This document shows, one piece after another, positions 22,233 through 33,898 of a stretch of 64,000 nucleotides of DNA; position 1 is the stretch's first letter, and each line of letters starts with the position of its first letter. Location: NCBI RefSeq assembly GCF_003597395.2, contig NC_133770.1:26808869-26872868 (forward strand), given 5' to 3'. The notes beneath the pieces are model-generated. The model saw only the letters and a program-made list of their open reading frames with translations, was not told where the DNA came from and did not search any database. Source of the DNA: Chelonoidis abingdonii. Lineage: Eukaryota > Chordata > Testudines > Testudinidae. The translations under genes were made by a program, and so were the position numbers.

Positions 22233-22499
22233 GGGAGACTGCGGGAATTATGGGATAGGTATGGAATAGCTACCCACAGTGCAACGCTCTGGAAATTGAC
22301 GCTAGCCTCGGACCATGGACGCACGCTGCCGAATTAACGTGCTTAGTGTGGCTGCGTGCACCCGACTTTATACAATCTGTTTTATAAAACCGGTTTATGT
22401 AAAATCGGAATAATCCCGTAGTGTCGACGTACCCCAATAAGCCAAACAACTAAAGGTAAATCATGATGGTATTAATCTGTAATTATTATTTTTGCTTTA

Positions 22500-22589
22500 A
22501 GGACTAGCTCCTCATCTAGAGTTAACTGAGGTATCTCCATTAATATGAAAGGAGCTACACCAATTTATACCAGCTGAGGAGCTAGTCCT
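22500..22589. repeat. Small foldback repeat
   Basis: GGACTAGCTCCTCA and TGAGGAGCTAGTCC are inverted arms around an imperfect palindromic centre with GGAGCTACACCAATTTATAC. A similar palindromic class is at 49826-49918. Confidence 0.65.
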
Positions 22590-22644
22590 ACTTTTGAAGT
22601 TGGAAATAAAGTTTTCATTGTGTCTTTAAAAATAATAATAAAAT

Positions 22645-22835
22645 ATATAAAAGCGGCAAAGAGTTCTGTGGCACCTTGTAGACTAACAAATGTATTGGAG
22701 TATGAGCTTTCATGGGTATGCATCTGACAAAGTGGGTATTCACCCACGAAAGCTCATACTCCAATACATTTGTTAGTCTATAAGATGCCACAGAACTCTT
22801 AGTCTGGATCTGTAAAAGCGGCAAACACGGCTACC
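22645..22835. mobile_element. Two PLE tails in inverted (head-to-head) order
   Basis: The left half is the complement of the tail (AGAGTTCTGTGGCACCTTGT, GACTAACAAATGTATTGGAG) and the right half is the same tail forward (CTCATACTCCAATACATTTG, TTAGTCTATAAGATGCCAC). The arms are about 65 bp with few mismatches. A decayed hammerhead-like core (CTGACAA instead of CTGANGA) lies at 22720-22759. No coding part is present. The same arrangement recurs at 50745-50945. Confidence 0.85.
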
Positions 22836-22839
22836 CCTC

Positions 22840-24284
22840 TAATAAAATATATGATTTCAGTGCGAAGAATACAGTTATAATTCAGAATTTTTCCTATTTT
22901 AAGACATTAAAAAATAGCATGGGAAAGAATTCCTAAAATATATTATACAGCATCAATCAATAGTCTTTACTTTAAAAGGGCGGCATTTCAGACTAAACAT
23001 ATTAGGTGCAAAGAAAACCTCACAGTATGTATTTTTTTCTGCATAATATTTCATTGTGTTATATTAGTTTTGCAGCCAATGTTCCTGGTGAAAGTTTGAA
23101 GACTTCCTGTACTGTTTGGCTATATACTCTTTAATATAGTGAACAAAACTACAACACTTTTGCTTTGAAAGTGATGATAGTTATCATTTTTTAAATCTGT
23201 CTGACCACCAGAATGTACTGCAGCAGCTTCCATACAAAGACACTGTTGTAAACTAAGATAAATATGTAAAATGAATACCTACATCCTTTTCATTTAAAAT
23301 ATATTTAAATGAGTTCTAAACCTACTATCTATACATAGGGATTATTTGAAATATCAACCAAACCTTGGTTATTGTTTCTTTTTAAATAGCTTCACAAATA
23401 AAAGGAAACATTTAAAAAGAAAAAAAAAATCCAGGTTACCCTATCCCTATGTTTCAATCATATAAATGTTATTCCCGATGTGGTGTCAGATATTGACCAT
23501 CTGAAACTTGATAAATCAGAAGACAGATTGCAGGAGAGCTCTATGTGTTTAAGTATCAAGCTGATCCATAACTTTCACACCAACCAGAAACCATTTATTG
23601 TCAGTGCTGTCCAGAATATATCCTGACAGTTCAGTGGGAGTTTCCGTGCCATTTATTTTCAAATCAATACTCAATTACTAAGAGGAAGATTCACTCCCTT
23701 GCCCATTTTCAAGATGAAATTATGGACTAGAGCTATAACACTTAGTCAAGGCACGCCACTGTCCATTAACTCATGATGCTACCAAAAAAAATCCAGATAC
23801 TTTATTAAAGCTCAGACTTTTTTCTGCTTTTAATTAATCATTGTAAAAAAGGCTTTTCACATTGTGACTGATGACCAGGGGAAACAATTTTCTCCTAACT
23901 GCCTTTTAATTTTAACTCTGGGAGTGCTCATTGACTGAATCTCACAACAACCCATCAATGTTAGTTTTTAATGTGTTTTCTCCTTTGTTATTGAGAAGAA
24001 AGGAGTGGCAATGAGGCTTTGTGCTCCTCTTCATAACTCAAGTAATTGATTCAGTAAATGCTTCACATTTGCTACTGGATAAAAAGTGCTGTCAATGTAG
24101 ATAGTAGGTCCTATATAAATTACTCCATTAACAGGAAATAAAGCTATTTACAGTTCTAAAGTGTAAGCTGCTTTAAAAGAAAAAAAGGAATCTCGCTTCT
24201 TACACATTTGTGCGAATTTCTTGCTATAAATGCTAGTAAAATTATAAAAAGGATCAGAAAAAGATTAGTAAACCAAGACTCAGG
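22840..24284. other. AT-rich DNA without a recognised feature
   Basis: No gene, no repeat family recognised. Confidence 0.4.
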
Positions 24285-24528
24285 ATACTCAGGAAAATTA
24301 ATCTGAATTAAGTAAAGGTGTGAATTTAAAATGGATTAGTTAAACTGCATTAAACTCCTGTGTGGATACCCTCACTCAGAATGAAAGTGGCCTTATGTGG
24401 TTTATCTTAGTTCAGTTTCAGGCCACTTTCATTCTGAATGAGAGTATCCACACAGGGGTTTAATACAATTTAACTAATACACTTTAAATTCACACCTTTA
24501 CTTACTTCAGATTAATTTTCCTGAGTAT
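24285..24528. mobile_element. Foldback miniature element, 244 bp
   Basis: Arms of about 108 bp run inward from ATACTCAGGAAAATTAATC and its complement to AGTGGCCT/AGGCCACT, around a loop at 24394-24419. Mismatches are sparse, and the whole unit would form one long hairpin. No coding capacity. Target duplication is not clear, so the superfamily is unassigned. Confidence 0.85.
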
Positions 24529-24529
24529 A

Positions 24530-25230
24530 CTAATGTAGACAAGCCCCAGAGCACCAATCCTGAAAAGGTGCATGCACATGAGCAGTACTGCAGAATACTC
24601 ACATTGGTAAAGTAGCTCCTGTCCAAAAATATTTGTACAATCAGGGACTAAATAGTAATAATCTTACCATTAATACAGTTTAAATCTTATATATCAATCT
24701 TTTATTCTTGTCTTCTTTTGTCATTTGTGGGATGTCGAGTTGGAAACATATTGTCTGTCTAGTCAATGATATAAGGAACAGTTTGCTTTTCTATGAAAAT
24801 TTAATTTTCATCTATTGAGGAAACAAAGAGCATTTTGAAGATATTTAAGGAAAAAAGAGATGCATTTTATATATTTCCAACAGATTTGCATTATCTGCTA
24901 CTTTGCAGCATTTTGCAAAAGATAGTGACTTACTGTCAATGCTCGACAGTCAAATCCAGTAAGTGCACACCTGCTAAAAGCAATGCTATCACTAAAGTTT
25001 GAGACATCGTAGTAGTACAATGCTATATGCAAACATAGCAATCTTGTTATATGTAGAAACACTGAAATAAAAAAAAGATGATGTTTTTGGTATTGTTTTA
25101 TTTTGGGAATCAGCAGAAAAGACAGCTGCAGTGGGAGCTGATGGACAGACAGCTGTTTGACATGGTGGCTTTATTGTTCTGGCTGATAATCTGAAACTAA
25201 CACAAAAGTGAGCCTTTGCACTGTGGAGTG
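24530..25230. other. No recognised feature
   Basis: AT-rich DNA, no gene recognised. Confidence 0.4.
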
Positions 25231-25235
25231 GGGAG

Positions 25236-25602
25236 TAGGGTCACCCAGAGGATTCAGGGGGCCTGGGGCAGAGCCAGGCCTTCGGCGGTAATTCAATGGC
25301 GAGTCTGTTTCGGAGGGAAGGACCTGCCGCCGAAGAATGAAGTGGCAGCAATAGAGCAGCTGTTTTTTTTTTCCTCTGCCACTTGCAGCGCTTGTACTCA
25401 CTGGGCAGCGCTCCGAGGCTTCGGCACCATTTCAGCAGCAAGTCCTTCACTCAGTCCGAGTCTTCAGCTGCACTGAAGGACCCGCCGCCGAAGACCCGGA
25501 GCGAGTGAAGGACTCGTCGCTGAAAACCCTGAGCGGCTCGTGGGGCCCCTGTGAGGCCCAGGGCAAATTGCCGCACTTGCCCTCCGCCTCTAGGCAGCCC
25601 TG
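25236..25602. mobile_element. hAT miniature, GC-rich interior
   Basis: Ends TAGGGTCACCCAGAGG and CCTCTAGGCAGCCCTG are diverged inverted ends. A perfect 8-bp duplication GTGGGGAG flanks it at 25228-25235 and 25603-25610. The interior is rich in GCCGCCGAAG-type units in both orientations. No transposase. The copy at 55441-55586 has similar ends. Confidence 0.85.
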
Positions 25603-25890
25603 GTGGGGAGAGTACAGAGCTCTCTGAACATTTAAAGGGACATGACATCACATTCCTCCACACTACTTTAAAAAGAACTTTCCAAACACATATACATTAT
25701 CATTTACATGGCTAACATGAAACACTATATAGGCTAACTAAAATGTGTGGGTGGACTAACACAGACTCATAGATTGCAAGGGATTATTCTGTCCTGGAAT
25801 GGCAACTCACTGACTAAACAACTTATAAATGCAGGCTTGCAACTGTTTTTCGCACTCTTTTGAGATAATGTGGTTATGGTGGTGCAGCAG

Positions 25891-26800
25891 TGTGACAGGA
25901 TGTACCAGGCCCTTTGAGGCCCCCTGCTGGAAGCCTCACAGTCCTACCACACCCCTCCCCAGAAAAGGAGCAATGAAGGTGGGTCCTCCAGATCTGCCTA
26001 GAAAGGCTGCAGGGAAGTAGCCAATCAGAGCACAGGAGGCTCAGATAAAAGGAGCTGCAGGGGCTGATCAGGTCAGTTCCTGGTTGGGACCAGAGCTTTT
26101 AAGGAAGGTGCTCCTTGCTGGAGCTCTAGGGAGAACCAGAAGATGGGTTCTGTTGGCACTGACATTTGGTAAGGGAGAAGAGGAGCAGAGACATTCATTC
26201 ATGAGGTAAGGGCGAAGAGGAAGGGGCTAGATGGGAAGCAGCCCAGAGAATAACACTAGCAACTATTATAGAAAGCAGCCCATAGTTGCTATTTGTATGA
26301 TTGCTGGGTTGAGACAAGTGGAGTAGGGGACAGGCCTTAGTCATCCCAGTGGTGAAGTGGCCAAAACCACAAGAAGGGGACACATTTAGTTTTGAACCCC
26401 AAGCACAGGGCAGAAATTTCAAGTGCTCAAGGACAGGGCTGAAGACTGCAGTGGGTCAACTATTTGTTGAACTCTGTTTCTCCCTTGGAAGGGGACTGAA
26501 ATGAAGGAGCAGCCTGGCTGGAGAGCTGGGGCAATAGGAATGATAAGGCAAAGAGTCTCCAGAGAGTCTTGGGGGTCCTGCTCTATACGATAGCAGGCAT
26601 GGACTTAAACTAGCCAAGAAGGGGCTGAGGACTGAGCCCAGAGATGGGGCTAAAGACTTTAACAAGGGCACAGGGGCAGGCCCTATTGGACTTTCTCCAA
26701 GGAAGGGGGTTGTTCACGCCTATTAACTGTGTCTGACTTGACCAGAGGGCTGGGCCACTGAAAACCCATGCTGTTAGCTGATGGGGGGCACTGTGACCAG
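25891..26800 (+). mobile_element. Probable LTR-retroelement LTR
   Basis: Begins TGTGACAGGATGTACC and ends near CACTGTGACCA, giving TG..CA termini and a length of about 0.9 kb. It contains a GATAAAAGGAGCTGC box resembling TATA with a downstream leader, as in LTR promoters. A 5-bp duplication is not evident, so the boundaries are approximate. No internal retroviral genes lie beside it; it is probably a solo LTR that now abuts a Harbinger-type fragment. Confidence 0.5.
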
Positions 26801-26819
26801 AGAGAGAGTGAAAGAGAAA

Positions 26820-28181
26820 GTGTTCCGTTACAGAAGACGAAATGACAAAACATTTGAAAAAATCTCCAGGCTATGATAGACAGAGACCACAGCAGGGACT
26901 CAGCACAGTGCTGTGTGACAAGTGTAACGGAAAGCCAAAGAATCAAATGGATGCTCATGGAGGGAGGGAGGGGGACTGAGGACTCCAGCTATCCCACAGT
27001 CCCCGCAGTCTCCGAAAAGCATTTGCATTCTTGGCTGAGCTCCCAGTGCCTNNNNNNNNNNNNNNNNNNNNNNNNNNNNNNNNNNNNNNNNNNNNNNNNN
27101 NNNNNNNNNNNNNNNNNNNNNNNNNNNNNNNNNNNNNNNNNNNNNNNNNNNNNNNNNNNNNNNNNNNNNNNNNNNNNNNNNNNNNNNNNNNNNNNNNNNN
27201 NNNNNNNNNNNNNNNNNNNNNNNNNNNNNNNNNNNNNNNNNNNNNNNNNNNNNNNNNNNNNNNNNNNNNNNNNNNNNNNNNNNNNNNNNNNNNNNNNNNN
27301 NNNNNNNNNNNNNNNNNNNNNNNNNNNNNNNNNNNNNNNNNNNNNNNNNNNNNNNNNNNNNNNNNNNNNNNNNNNNNNNNNNNNNNNNNNNNNNNNNNNN
27401 NNNNNNNNNNNNNNNNNNNNNNNNNNNNNNNNNNNNNNNNNNNNNNNNNNNNNNNNNNNNNNNNNNNNNNNNNNNNNNNNNNNNNNNNNNNNNNNNNNNN
27501 NNNNNNNNNNNNNNNNNNNNNNNNNNNNNNNNNNNNNNNNNNNNNNNNNNNNNNNNNNNNNNNNNNNNNNNNNNNNNNNNNNNNNNNNNNNNNNNNNNNN
27601 NNNNNNNNNNNNNNNNNNNNNNNNNNNNNNNNNNNNNNNNNNNNNNNNNNNNNNNNNNNNNNNNNNNNNNNNNNNNNNNNNNNNNNNNNNNNNNNNNNNN
27701 NNNNNNNNNNNNNNNNNNNNNNNNNNNNNNNNNNNNNNNNNNNNNNNNNNNNNNNNNNNNNNNNNNNNNNNNNNNNNNNNNNNNNNNNNNNNNNNNNNNN
27801 NNNNNNNNNNNNNNNNNNNNNNNNNNNNNNNNNNNNNNNNNNNNNNNNNNNNNNNNNNNNNNNNNNNNNNNNNNNNNNNNNNNNNNNNNNNNNNNNNNNN
27901 NNNNNNNNNNNNNNNNNNNNNNNNNNNNNNNNNNNNNNNNNNNNNNNNNNNNNNNNNNNNNNNNNNNNNNNNNNNNNNNNNNNNNNNNNNNNNNNNNNNN
28001 NNNNNNNNNNNNNNNNNNNNNNNNNNNNNNNNNNNNNNNNNNNNNNNNCTAGCCTTGGTACATGGACGCACACCACCGAATTAATGTGCTTAGTGTGGCC
28101 GCATGCACTTGACTTTATGCAATCTGTTTTACAAAACCAGTTTATGTAAAATTGGAATAATCTCATAGTGTAGACATACTC
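26820..28181 (+). mobile_element. PIF/Harbinger-type element fragment with gap
   Basis: The left part matches the Myb-containing region of the complete copy at 36632-38748 (ACAGCAGGGACTCAGCACAG). The right part matches its terminus, ending near 28181 with TAGTGTAGACATACTC. The left terminus is missing. A 997-base gap removes the centre. The Myb-like frame is broken by a shift near 26868. Confidence 0.75.
27052..28048. other. Assembly gap (997 N)
   Basis: Unsequenced. Lies within the Harbinger-type fragment. Confidence 0.99.
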
Positions 28182-28490
28182 ATAGGCGTAGCCCAATCAT
28201 TGTGTGAAACTGGTGACAAGACTCCAGTGCTCACTAAATTGTCCAAATCAGCTTTCACCAGAGTCTTCAGAGAATAAGGCACAACTTTGTGCTTGCAATA
28301 TTTTGACTGATAGTCAGACTTAGCTGTGAGCTTCACTGACACATTACTCATATGTCCAGGGTCTTTTTCAGTATTTCTTGAAGATTTCCAGATGCTTTAT
28401 CATTGCCTTGACCTTGGTACAATTCACCTTCAGCTTCTCCAACCAAGATCTGCCAAATAATGGTACTTTCCTTCAGTCACATACAATGGG
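28163..28490 (-). pseudogene. Ty3/Gypsy pol fragment (protease-RT junction)
   Basis: On the minus strand one frame reads VPYSLKTLVKADLDNLVSTG followed by VLSPVSHNDWATPM. This is the conserved start of Ty3/Gypsy reverse transcriptase, where the pattern L-x-G-V-L-x-PV-x-x-SDWA-TP is characteristic. The preceding minus-strand DNA (28360-28490) encodes, in other frames, LFGRSWLEKLKVN, matching the GRDWL-type linker upstream of that RT. Stops and shifts separate the pieces, and no LTRs were paired with it. It is a short decayed relic adjacent to the Harbinger fragment. Confidence 0.75.
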
Positions 28491-28706
28491 AAAATGAGTG
28501 TCCCTCTGTATCTAAATGTCTATTTGATTACCTACATTCTAATCTGAGCATCTACTTTAGGTGCTCCAGTTTGAAAATTGGAGATTCTCAACTTAATAAA
28601 TCTATATTTATAAGAAAGAAGACTTAAGAGTCTGCCATATACAAGTATGACTATTTTGTGAAATGTAAAATAAAATAAACAAAATGCTATTGTTTGGGCT
28701 CACATG

Positions 28707-28758
28707 CTCCCAGACAGGAGTGCCATCCATGCAGTAGACTGCATCTCCTGTCTGGGAG
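28707..28758. repeat. Perfect 14-bp hairpin
   Basis: CTCCCAGACAGGAG and CTCCTGTCTGGGAG with a 24-base loop. Lies in a GC-richer repeat block at about 28660-29030 that ends with the terminus-like CGCAGGGCTCTACAG. Confidence 0.8.
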
Positions 28759-29034
28759 AGGGCAAGCCACGTGCACACACTAGCGTGACCAGGAACTGAT
28801 GCAGGTGAGCTTGGTGCCCGCCCCAGTGGGCAGGACTGGGGGTAGTACAGCCATGTCGAAGGAGCTGCATGTGCAGGGTGCTGGCTCCTGCAAATGGCAG
28901 CCTGGTATGCTGCTGCTTTCATTGTTGTGGTTCCCAGTAAAGCCCTGTAGCTGCACAGATATCCCATCTATATCTGCAAACATCCACATCTGTGGATATA
29001 AATTTTGTATCCACGCAGGGCTCTACAGTTTTTT

Positions 29035-30835
29035 GACTCAAAAGCATCATGAGATGAAGTATCCACCATGTCCCTTGATAGTTTGTTCCAATGGTTAATC
29101 ACCTTCACTGTTTAAAATCTGTGCTTTATTTCCAGTTTGAATTTGTCTGGCTTCACCTTCTAATCCAGGGGTAGGCAACCTATGGCACGTGTGCTGAAGG
29201 CGGCACACAAGATGATTTTCAGTGGCACTCACACTGCCCAGGTCTGGCCACTAGTCCAGGGGGCTCTGCATTTTAATTTAATTTTAAATTAAGCTTCTTA
29301 AACATTTTTAAAACCTTATTTACTTACATACAACAATAGTTTAGTTATATATTATAGACATAGAAAGAGACCTTCTAAAAACATTAAAATGTATAACTGA
29401 CACGTGAAACCTTAAATTAGAGTGAATAAATGAAGACTCGAAACACCATTTTTGAAAGGCTGCCGACCCCTGTTCTAATCATTGGTTCTTGTCATGCCTT
29501 TTTCCACTAAAGATCTTCTTTAATACCCAGTATTTCCGCCCAGTGAAGGTACTTGTACATTGTAATCATCTCAAGCTTCTTTTTGATAAATTAAACAGAT
29601 CAAGATCTGTAAATCTCTCACTGTAAGGCATTTTCTCCAGTTCTTGAATTGCTTTTATGACTCTTGAATGCACCATCTCCCATTTTCCAACACCCTTTTA
29701 AAAATGTGGACACCGGAACTGTACACATTAGTCCAGTATCAGGCTCACCTGTGGTATATACAGAAGCAAAATCACCTCCCTGCTCCTAATCAGTAGTTCT
29801 GTATTAATACATCCAAGGATTGCATTAGCCCTGTTTGACACAATATCACACTGGGAGTTCATGTTGAATTCCTTGTTCTCTCTGACCACTGCATCCTTTC
29901 CAGAGTCACAGCTTTTCAAGAGATAGTCACCATTCGATAGATATGATCTAGATTTCTTGTTCCTAGGTGTATAATTTTGCATTTGACTATATTAAAATTA
30001 ATTTTGTTTGAATGGGATCAGCTCATCAGATTGTTCTGTCTGACTGCCCTGTCCTCATTATTATTTACCATTCTGCCAATCTTTGTGTCAAGAGTAATTT
30101 TATATTTATTTCCAGACCATTGACAAAAATGTTGAATGGCATCAGGCATACTGCATGGGGAAATCTTGGTGGATCAGTAAATTGCCTGGACCATTGCTGG
30201 TAGCTGGATTTTAAAATGTTTATCCTAGTACATGGTGTTTAACATCCTCCTTGGTTATTAACAGACTGGATTTTCATGGTTTTCATGTGATACAAAGACA
30301 TCATCCTGCTTCTAACCAAAAAGAGAACAGAAATATTTGAACACTTCTGCCTTTTTTGCATTAGTAGTAGCAATTTTATCGTCTTGACCTAGTAATCAGC
30401 TTATGACATTGCTAGGATTTTATATTTTTCATACCATACTTCAAAAAAACCCTCCTTATTGTTCTTAATTCTGCCAGCCATGGATTTTTCACTTATGTCT
30501 TTAGAGTCCCTTATCAATTTTCTATACTTCATAACTTATAAATTGCTATTTCCTGCTCCCACTCCCATTTTTAAATATTGCATTTTTGTTTTTAATTGCT
30601 GCCTTCATTTTGCCAACTCAGTATGAGTTTTTAGCCAAAGTTTTCCTCTTTCATTATTGTGACATTGTGGATTTTTTGGCCATCTAAATAAATTGTTCTT
30701 AAAGAACTCCCAATTTTCATTTACATTTTTCTGGCTAAATTTTTTCTCCCAATCAATTTTCCTCATAATTTCCTTTCAGTTTAAGGAAATTTCTTAGCCT
30801 CTTTCAAGCACCAAGTTATACTACTGTTTGGGAAT
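29035..30835 (-). mobile_element. Old CR1-type LINE, interrupted
   Basis: The minus strand has the layout of a CR1 3' half, with plus-strand phrases such as TTGATAGTTTGTTCCAATGG, CTCCCATTTTCCAACACCC and TACAGAAGCAAAATCACCTC. All frames are broken. A hAT miniature splits it at 29166-29472. The copy is more diverged than the one at 42994-46828, so it is older. Confidence 0.6.
29166..29472. mobile_element. hAT miniature, 307 bp
   Basis: Ends CAGGGGTAGGCAACCTATGG and GGCTGCCGACCCCTG. A perfect 8-bp duplication TTCTAATC lies at 29158-29165 and 29473-29480. The same family in the opposite orientation is at 54759-55066. Insertion into the old CR1 gives a relative age. Confidence 0.93.
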
Positions 30836-30844
30836 GTCTTCTTC

Positions 30845-31345
30845 AGGTGGGGTGTATAGACCAGACACTAAAGAGTTAATGAAGAGAACAATCCCTTTCC
30901 CAGCTGCAGCTAAACTAGCTAGGAACAGCTGGGATAAAAAGTTGCCCCCCAGAAGAGCAGGCTATCTGCTAGAGAGACTAAGAATTGCTGAGGATAAACT
31001 CTAAAATAGCAGACAGCGAAGAGATGCGGCCAGAGAGATGCACTCCAAGGTAGAACGATCCAGGGAATGTTGCCATACAGAAGGTGCCTCTAAAGGCCGT
31101 TGGTAAGAAGCATCCCAGGCAGACAGCAGGAGATCTGAGCAAACATTCCTTGATAGCCTAACACAGGGTCCCTGGGTTGAGATCCAGAGGGGAGGGTAGG
31201 CCTACATCCCCCTACCACCATCCACAGGCAAAGAGTCTAGAATTCTTCCTCTCCCCCTCCACAAAGAAGGGGGCAGAGACAGCCAAAGCTCCAGCATGGA
31301 CAGAGAGAGATTGGCCCCAGGGATAGCAGTTGGAGGCTGATCACA
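30845..31345. repeat. LTR-like block, tentative
   Basis: GC-richer, purine-rich block with TGGGATAAAAAGTTGCC (TATA-like). It sits between two CR1-derived segments and may be an LTR inserted in one element. Clean ends were not found. Confidence 0.35.
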
Positions 31346-31351
31346 GGATCC

Positions 31352-31690
31352 TTAGGACTTTCTTATGAGATCCCTCACTATCTCAAAGGGGGAAGGATTC
31401 AAATAGCCTAGTCGGAGGGCTGGAATCATAAAGAGAAGCCAAGACACAGGCCACATTTCTGAACTGACACGAAGTGAAATTGAGGCAAGACTGTTCTTAC
31501 CAAATACCTGACCGGGGGGATGAGAAGGATGAGAAGCAACCACTATGTCTCTGTTTGTCATATTGAATATAATCAGGTCATGATCACTGCTCCCTGCACA
31601 ACCATCAACTTCCACTTCAGTGTTGAGTTCATCTTTCTCGGACATAATGAGGTCCAAAATAGTTACCTCATGGTGGTTGCAATCTAAGTT
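31352..31690 (-). pseudogene. CR1-type endonuclease fragment
   Basis: The frame on the minus strand starts MDLIMSEKDELNTEVEVDG followed by GSSDHDLIIF. In CR1-type APE endonucleases the C-terminal active site has the pattern SDH within L-x-x-V-x-V-x-G-x-x-G-x-SDH. Only this piece is readable. It fits with being the 5' continuation of the old CR1 at 29035-30835, interrupted by the block at 30845-31345. Upstream endonuclease residues are missing and the frame is open into unrelated sequence, so it is non-functional. Confidence 0.6.
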
Positions 31691-32167
31691 CCCAGAATCC
31701 TATTAGTGCTGCGCAGGTGCTAAGAGAACCCACCTGGGGCTCTGCTGCAGCCGGGAGAGGTGCATCTCTCCCCCAGCCCCAATGCAGTCTGGCCCCCAAC
31801 CTGCCATGGCCTTACCCCAGACCCGGCCGGCAGGGCCGTCCTTAGGATTTATGGTGTCCTAGGCGAGATTATTAAACTGGTGCCCCGTGCCTGATCTGCT
31901 CTTAGCAACACAAATATAAACTTACAGTACTGGAAAACTTGCCACATTCACGTTATTAAAACCAGTTTAACTTAATTAAGCACACTGTAATGCTGATGGA
32001 CTAGCACTAAAGAAATAGCACTATAGAAAAAATTCTGATTTGACAGAATGATGCAAATAATATCATTTTTTTAAATTTGTCAACATTTTATTGGAAATTG
32101 AAGAGGTATTGAAACAAAGATTTTTTTTAATTAAAAGCACATCTTTCTGGCTTTTTTGGCTGCAAAA

Positions 32168-32356
32168 TCAGAATAATATATCGTATGACACAAAGTCGTG
32201 TCTTGTTTGATTGCAAGAACAGCAAGACCAGTTAAGTGTTCCTGACTCCATTGTTAGAGCGAGATAGTTTTTAATGAGCTTTAGTTTTGAGAAACTCTGT
32301 TCTCCAGATGCTACTGTTACAGGAATTGTCAGTAAAATACAAGTGGCAATGTACAC
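32168..32356 (-). pseudogene. hAT transposase dimerisation-domain remnant
   Basis: The minus-strand frame contains LTIPVTVASGEQSFSKLKLI followed by KNYLALTM. The pattern IPVTVASGERSFSKLKLIKNYLRSTM is typical of the C-terminal dimerisation domain of one hAT lineage. It is about 62 residues long, the N-terminal zinc finger and catalytic RNase-H-like core are absent, and the terminal residues diverge after the helix. An imperfect local duplication of about 60 bp at 32340-32425 directly upstream has further damaged it. It lies inside the hAT element whose ends are at 31831 and 34483. Confidence 0.8.
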
Positions 32357-32399
32357 TCAGTAGAATGTAGAATTAGAATTTTAGAAGTAGAAATTAGAA

Positions 32400-33091
32400 T
32401 GTACACTCAGTAGAATACGAGTGGCAAAGTCCTGGCCACTGGTCCTGCTCAGGCAACTGCCAGCTGAGTAAATGAAAACCCCAGACCGGCAGCAGATGTG
32501 AGTGGGGCTGGTGACTGGAACCCTAGACAAGGATCCCAGGCCCTGCTCAGCCCACTGCTGGTCTGGGGTTCTGACCACCAACTCCTGCCGTCCAGGATCC
32601 CGACCGCCAACCCCCCTCAGCCCGCTACCAGCCTGGGATTCTCTGCTCACCCAGGCTGGCAGGAGGCAGAGTGGGGCCAGAGGCTGGGCTCACTCACATG
32701 ACTGGCAAGGGGCCAGCAGCTGGAACCCTGGAGTAGCAGTAGGCTGAGTGCTGCTGGCACCCCAGACTGGCAGCAGACTGAGCCATTCAAACCCACACCG
32801 GCCCTACCCAGCCCACTGCCGGCTGAGTGAATGGAACCCCAGACTGACAGCAGGTTGAGTGGTTTAGCCGGCCTGCTCAGCCCGCTGCCAGCCCTGGCGT
32901 TCCTTGGGGGTCCCCAGGCCAGCAGCAGGTGCTGCTGAGTGGGGCCGGCGGCCAGTATCCAGTTGGCAATAGGGCAGCAGCCAGAACCCCAGAGCAGTGA
33001 TGGGCTGAGCTGCTCAGCCTGCCGCTGCATACCATCAAAAATCAGCTCACCTGTCACCTTTGGCACGTGTGCCGTAGGTTGCTGAGCCCCC
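32400..33091 (-). mobile_element. GC-rich hAT-derived repeat, one end visible
   Basis: The right end, read inverted, is CAGGGGGCTCAGCAACC, close to the CAGGGGTAGGCAACC ends of the miniatures at 29166 and 54759. The interior has irregular repeats of CAGACTGGCAGCAG and AGTGGGGCCGG units. The left end is not identifiable. Confidence 0.6.
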
Positions 33092-33687
33092 TGCTTTATA
33101 CACTTGTAAGGAGATGAGCATATTACAGTTGTTGGAGGGCTCTTATCAGGAGTAACAGGCTATAGGAAAGTCAGTCAACATTTTTTGTTTCTCTGATGAA
33201 AAACTGGACCAAATATCTCCCTGCCGTCAAACCAAACTGTCACTAAAATAATTGTCAACAACTTAATTTTCTGTTTTTGGCTAAGATTGAATATTTTTTT
33301 AAAAAAAAAAATTGAAATTGGGATTCAGGATTGTTAGCAAGAATTTTTGGCAAACAAAGTTGTTAAATGACAATCTAAATGGCAACACAGTACTGCTTTT
33401 CATGCTTGGCTCACCCCCCCAGCCTGCTGGTCCAACAGCTGCAGTAAAAGTAGACCCCAAAATCCACCTCTTGGGGTGCAGAGTGGCAACAGCAGCAGCA
33501 AACCCTCAGTCCAATCACACGCCAATGGGCACCACCACCAGCCTTACGGGACCATGGTGAATTTAGCACAGCATCTGATCTCAGACAGGTCACCCATGGA
33601 ACCACAGCAGCTCATCCTGCCCTGTGCAGCTCCCCCGGATGAGATGGATCGCTGCAGCTCCAGCCCGGGGGAGAGGCGCTCCCCAGC

Positions 33688-33898
33688 TAGGGTGACCAGA
33701 TCCAGATGTCCTGATTTTATAGGGCCAATCCCGATATTTGGGGCTTTGTCTTATATAGGCACCAATTACCCACCTAGAGTGACCAGACAGCAAGTGTGAA
33801 AAATCAGGACGGGGGGGTGGGGGTAAAAGGAGCCAATATAAGAAAAAGATCCCAAAATTGGGACTGGCCCTATAAAATAGGGATATCTGCTCACCCTA
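33688..33898. mobile_element. Two small miniatures head to head
   Basis: TAGGGTGACCAGATCC starts at 33688 and a second TAGAGTGACCAGAC starts at 33775; the second runs to TGCTCACCCTA at 33898. The outer halves are inverted relative to each other. The ends match those of the element at 9888-10240, so I assign them to the same hAT family. No clean 8-bp duplication is seen. Confidence 0.65.

Larger units (their letters stand above)
20321..22434 (+). mobile_element. PIF/Harbinger-type element with internal duplication and gap
   Basis: Left end GGCCTGGTCTACACTACG and right end GTGTCGACGTACCCC share the terminal GTCTACACTA core in inverted form. The flanks read TAA on the left and CAA on the right, fitting a 3-bp TAA duplication with one change. 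A Myb/SANT-like coding remnant lies at 20700-20804. A unit of about 501 bases is present twice in tandem, ending exactly at the N gap. Superfamily is inferred from the TAA duplication in the complete copy at 36632-38748 and the Myb-like domain. Confidence 0.75.

Noticed and set aside
21599..22337. Open frames across the first gap
   Set aside because: Same artefact from N bases at 21808-22232.
26873..28196. Very long open frames on both strands
   Set aside because: They run through the N gap at 27052-28048; the unknown bases create the apparent openness.
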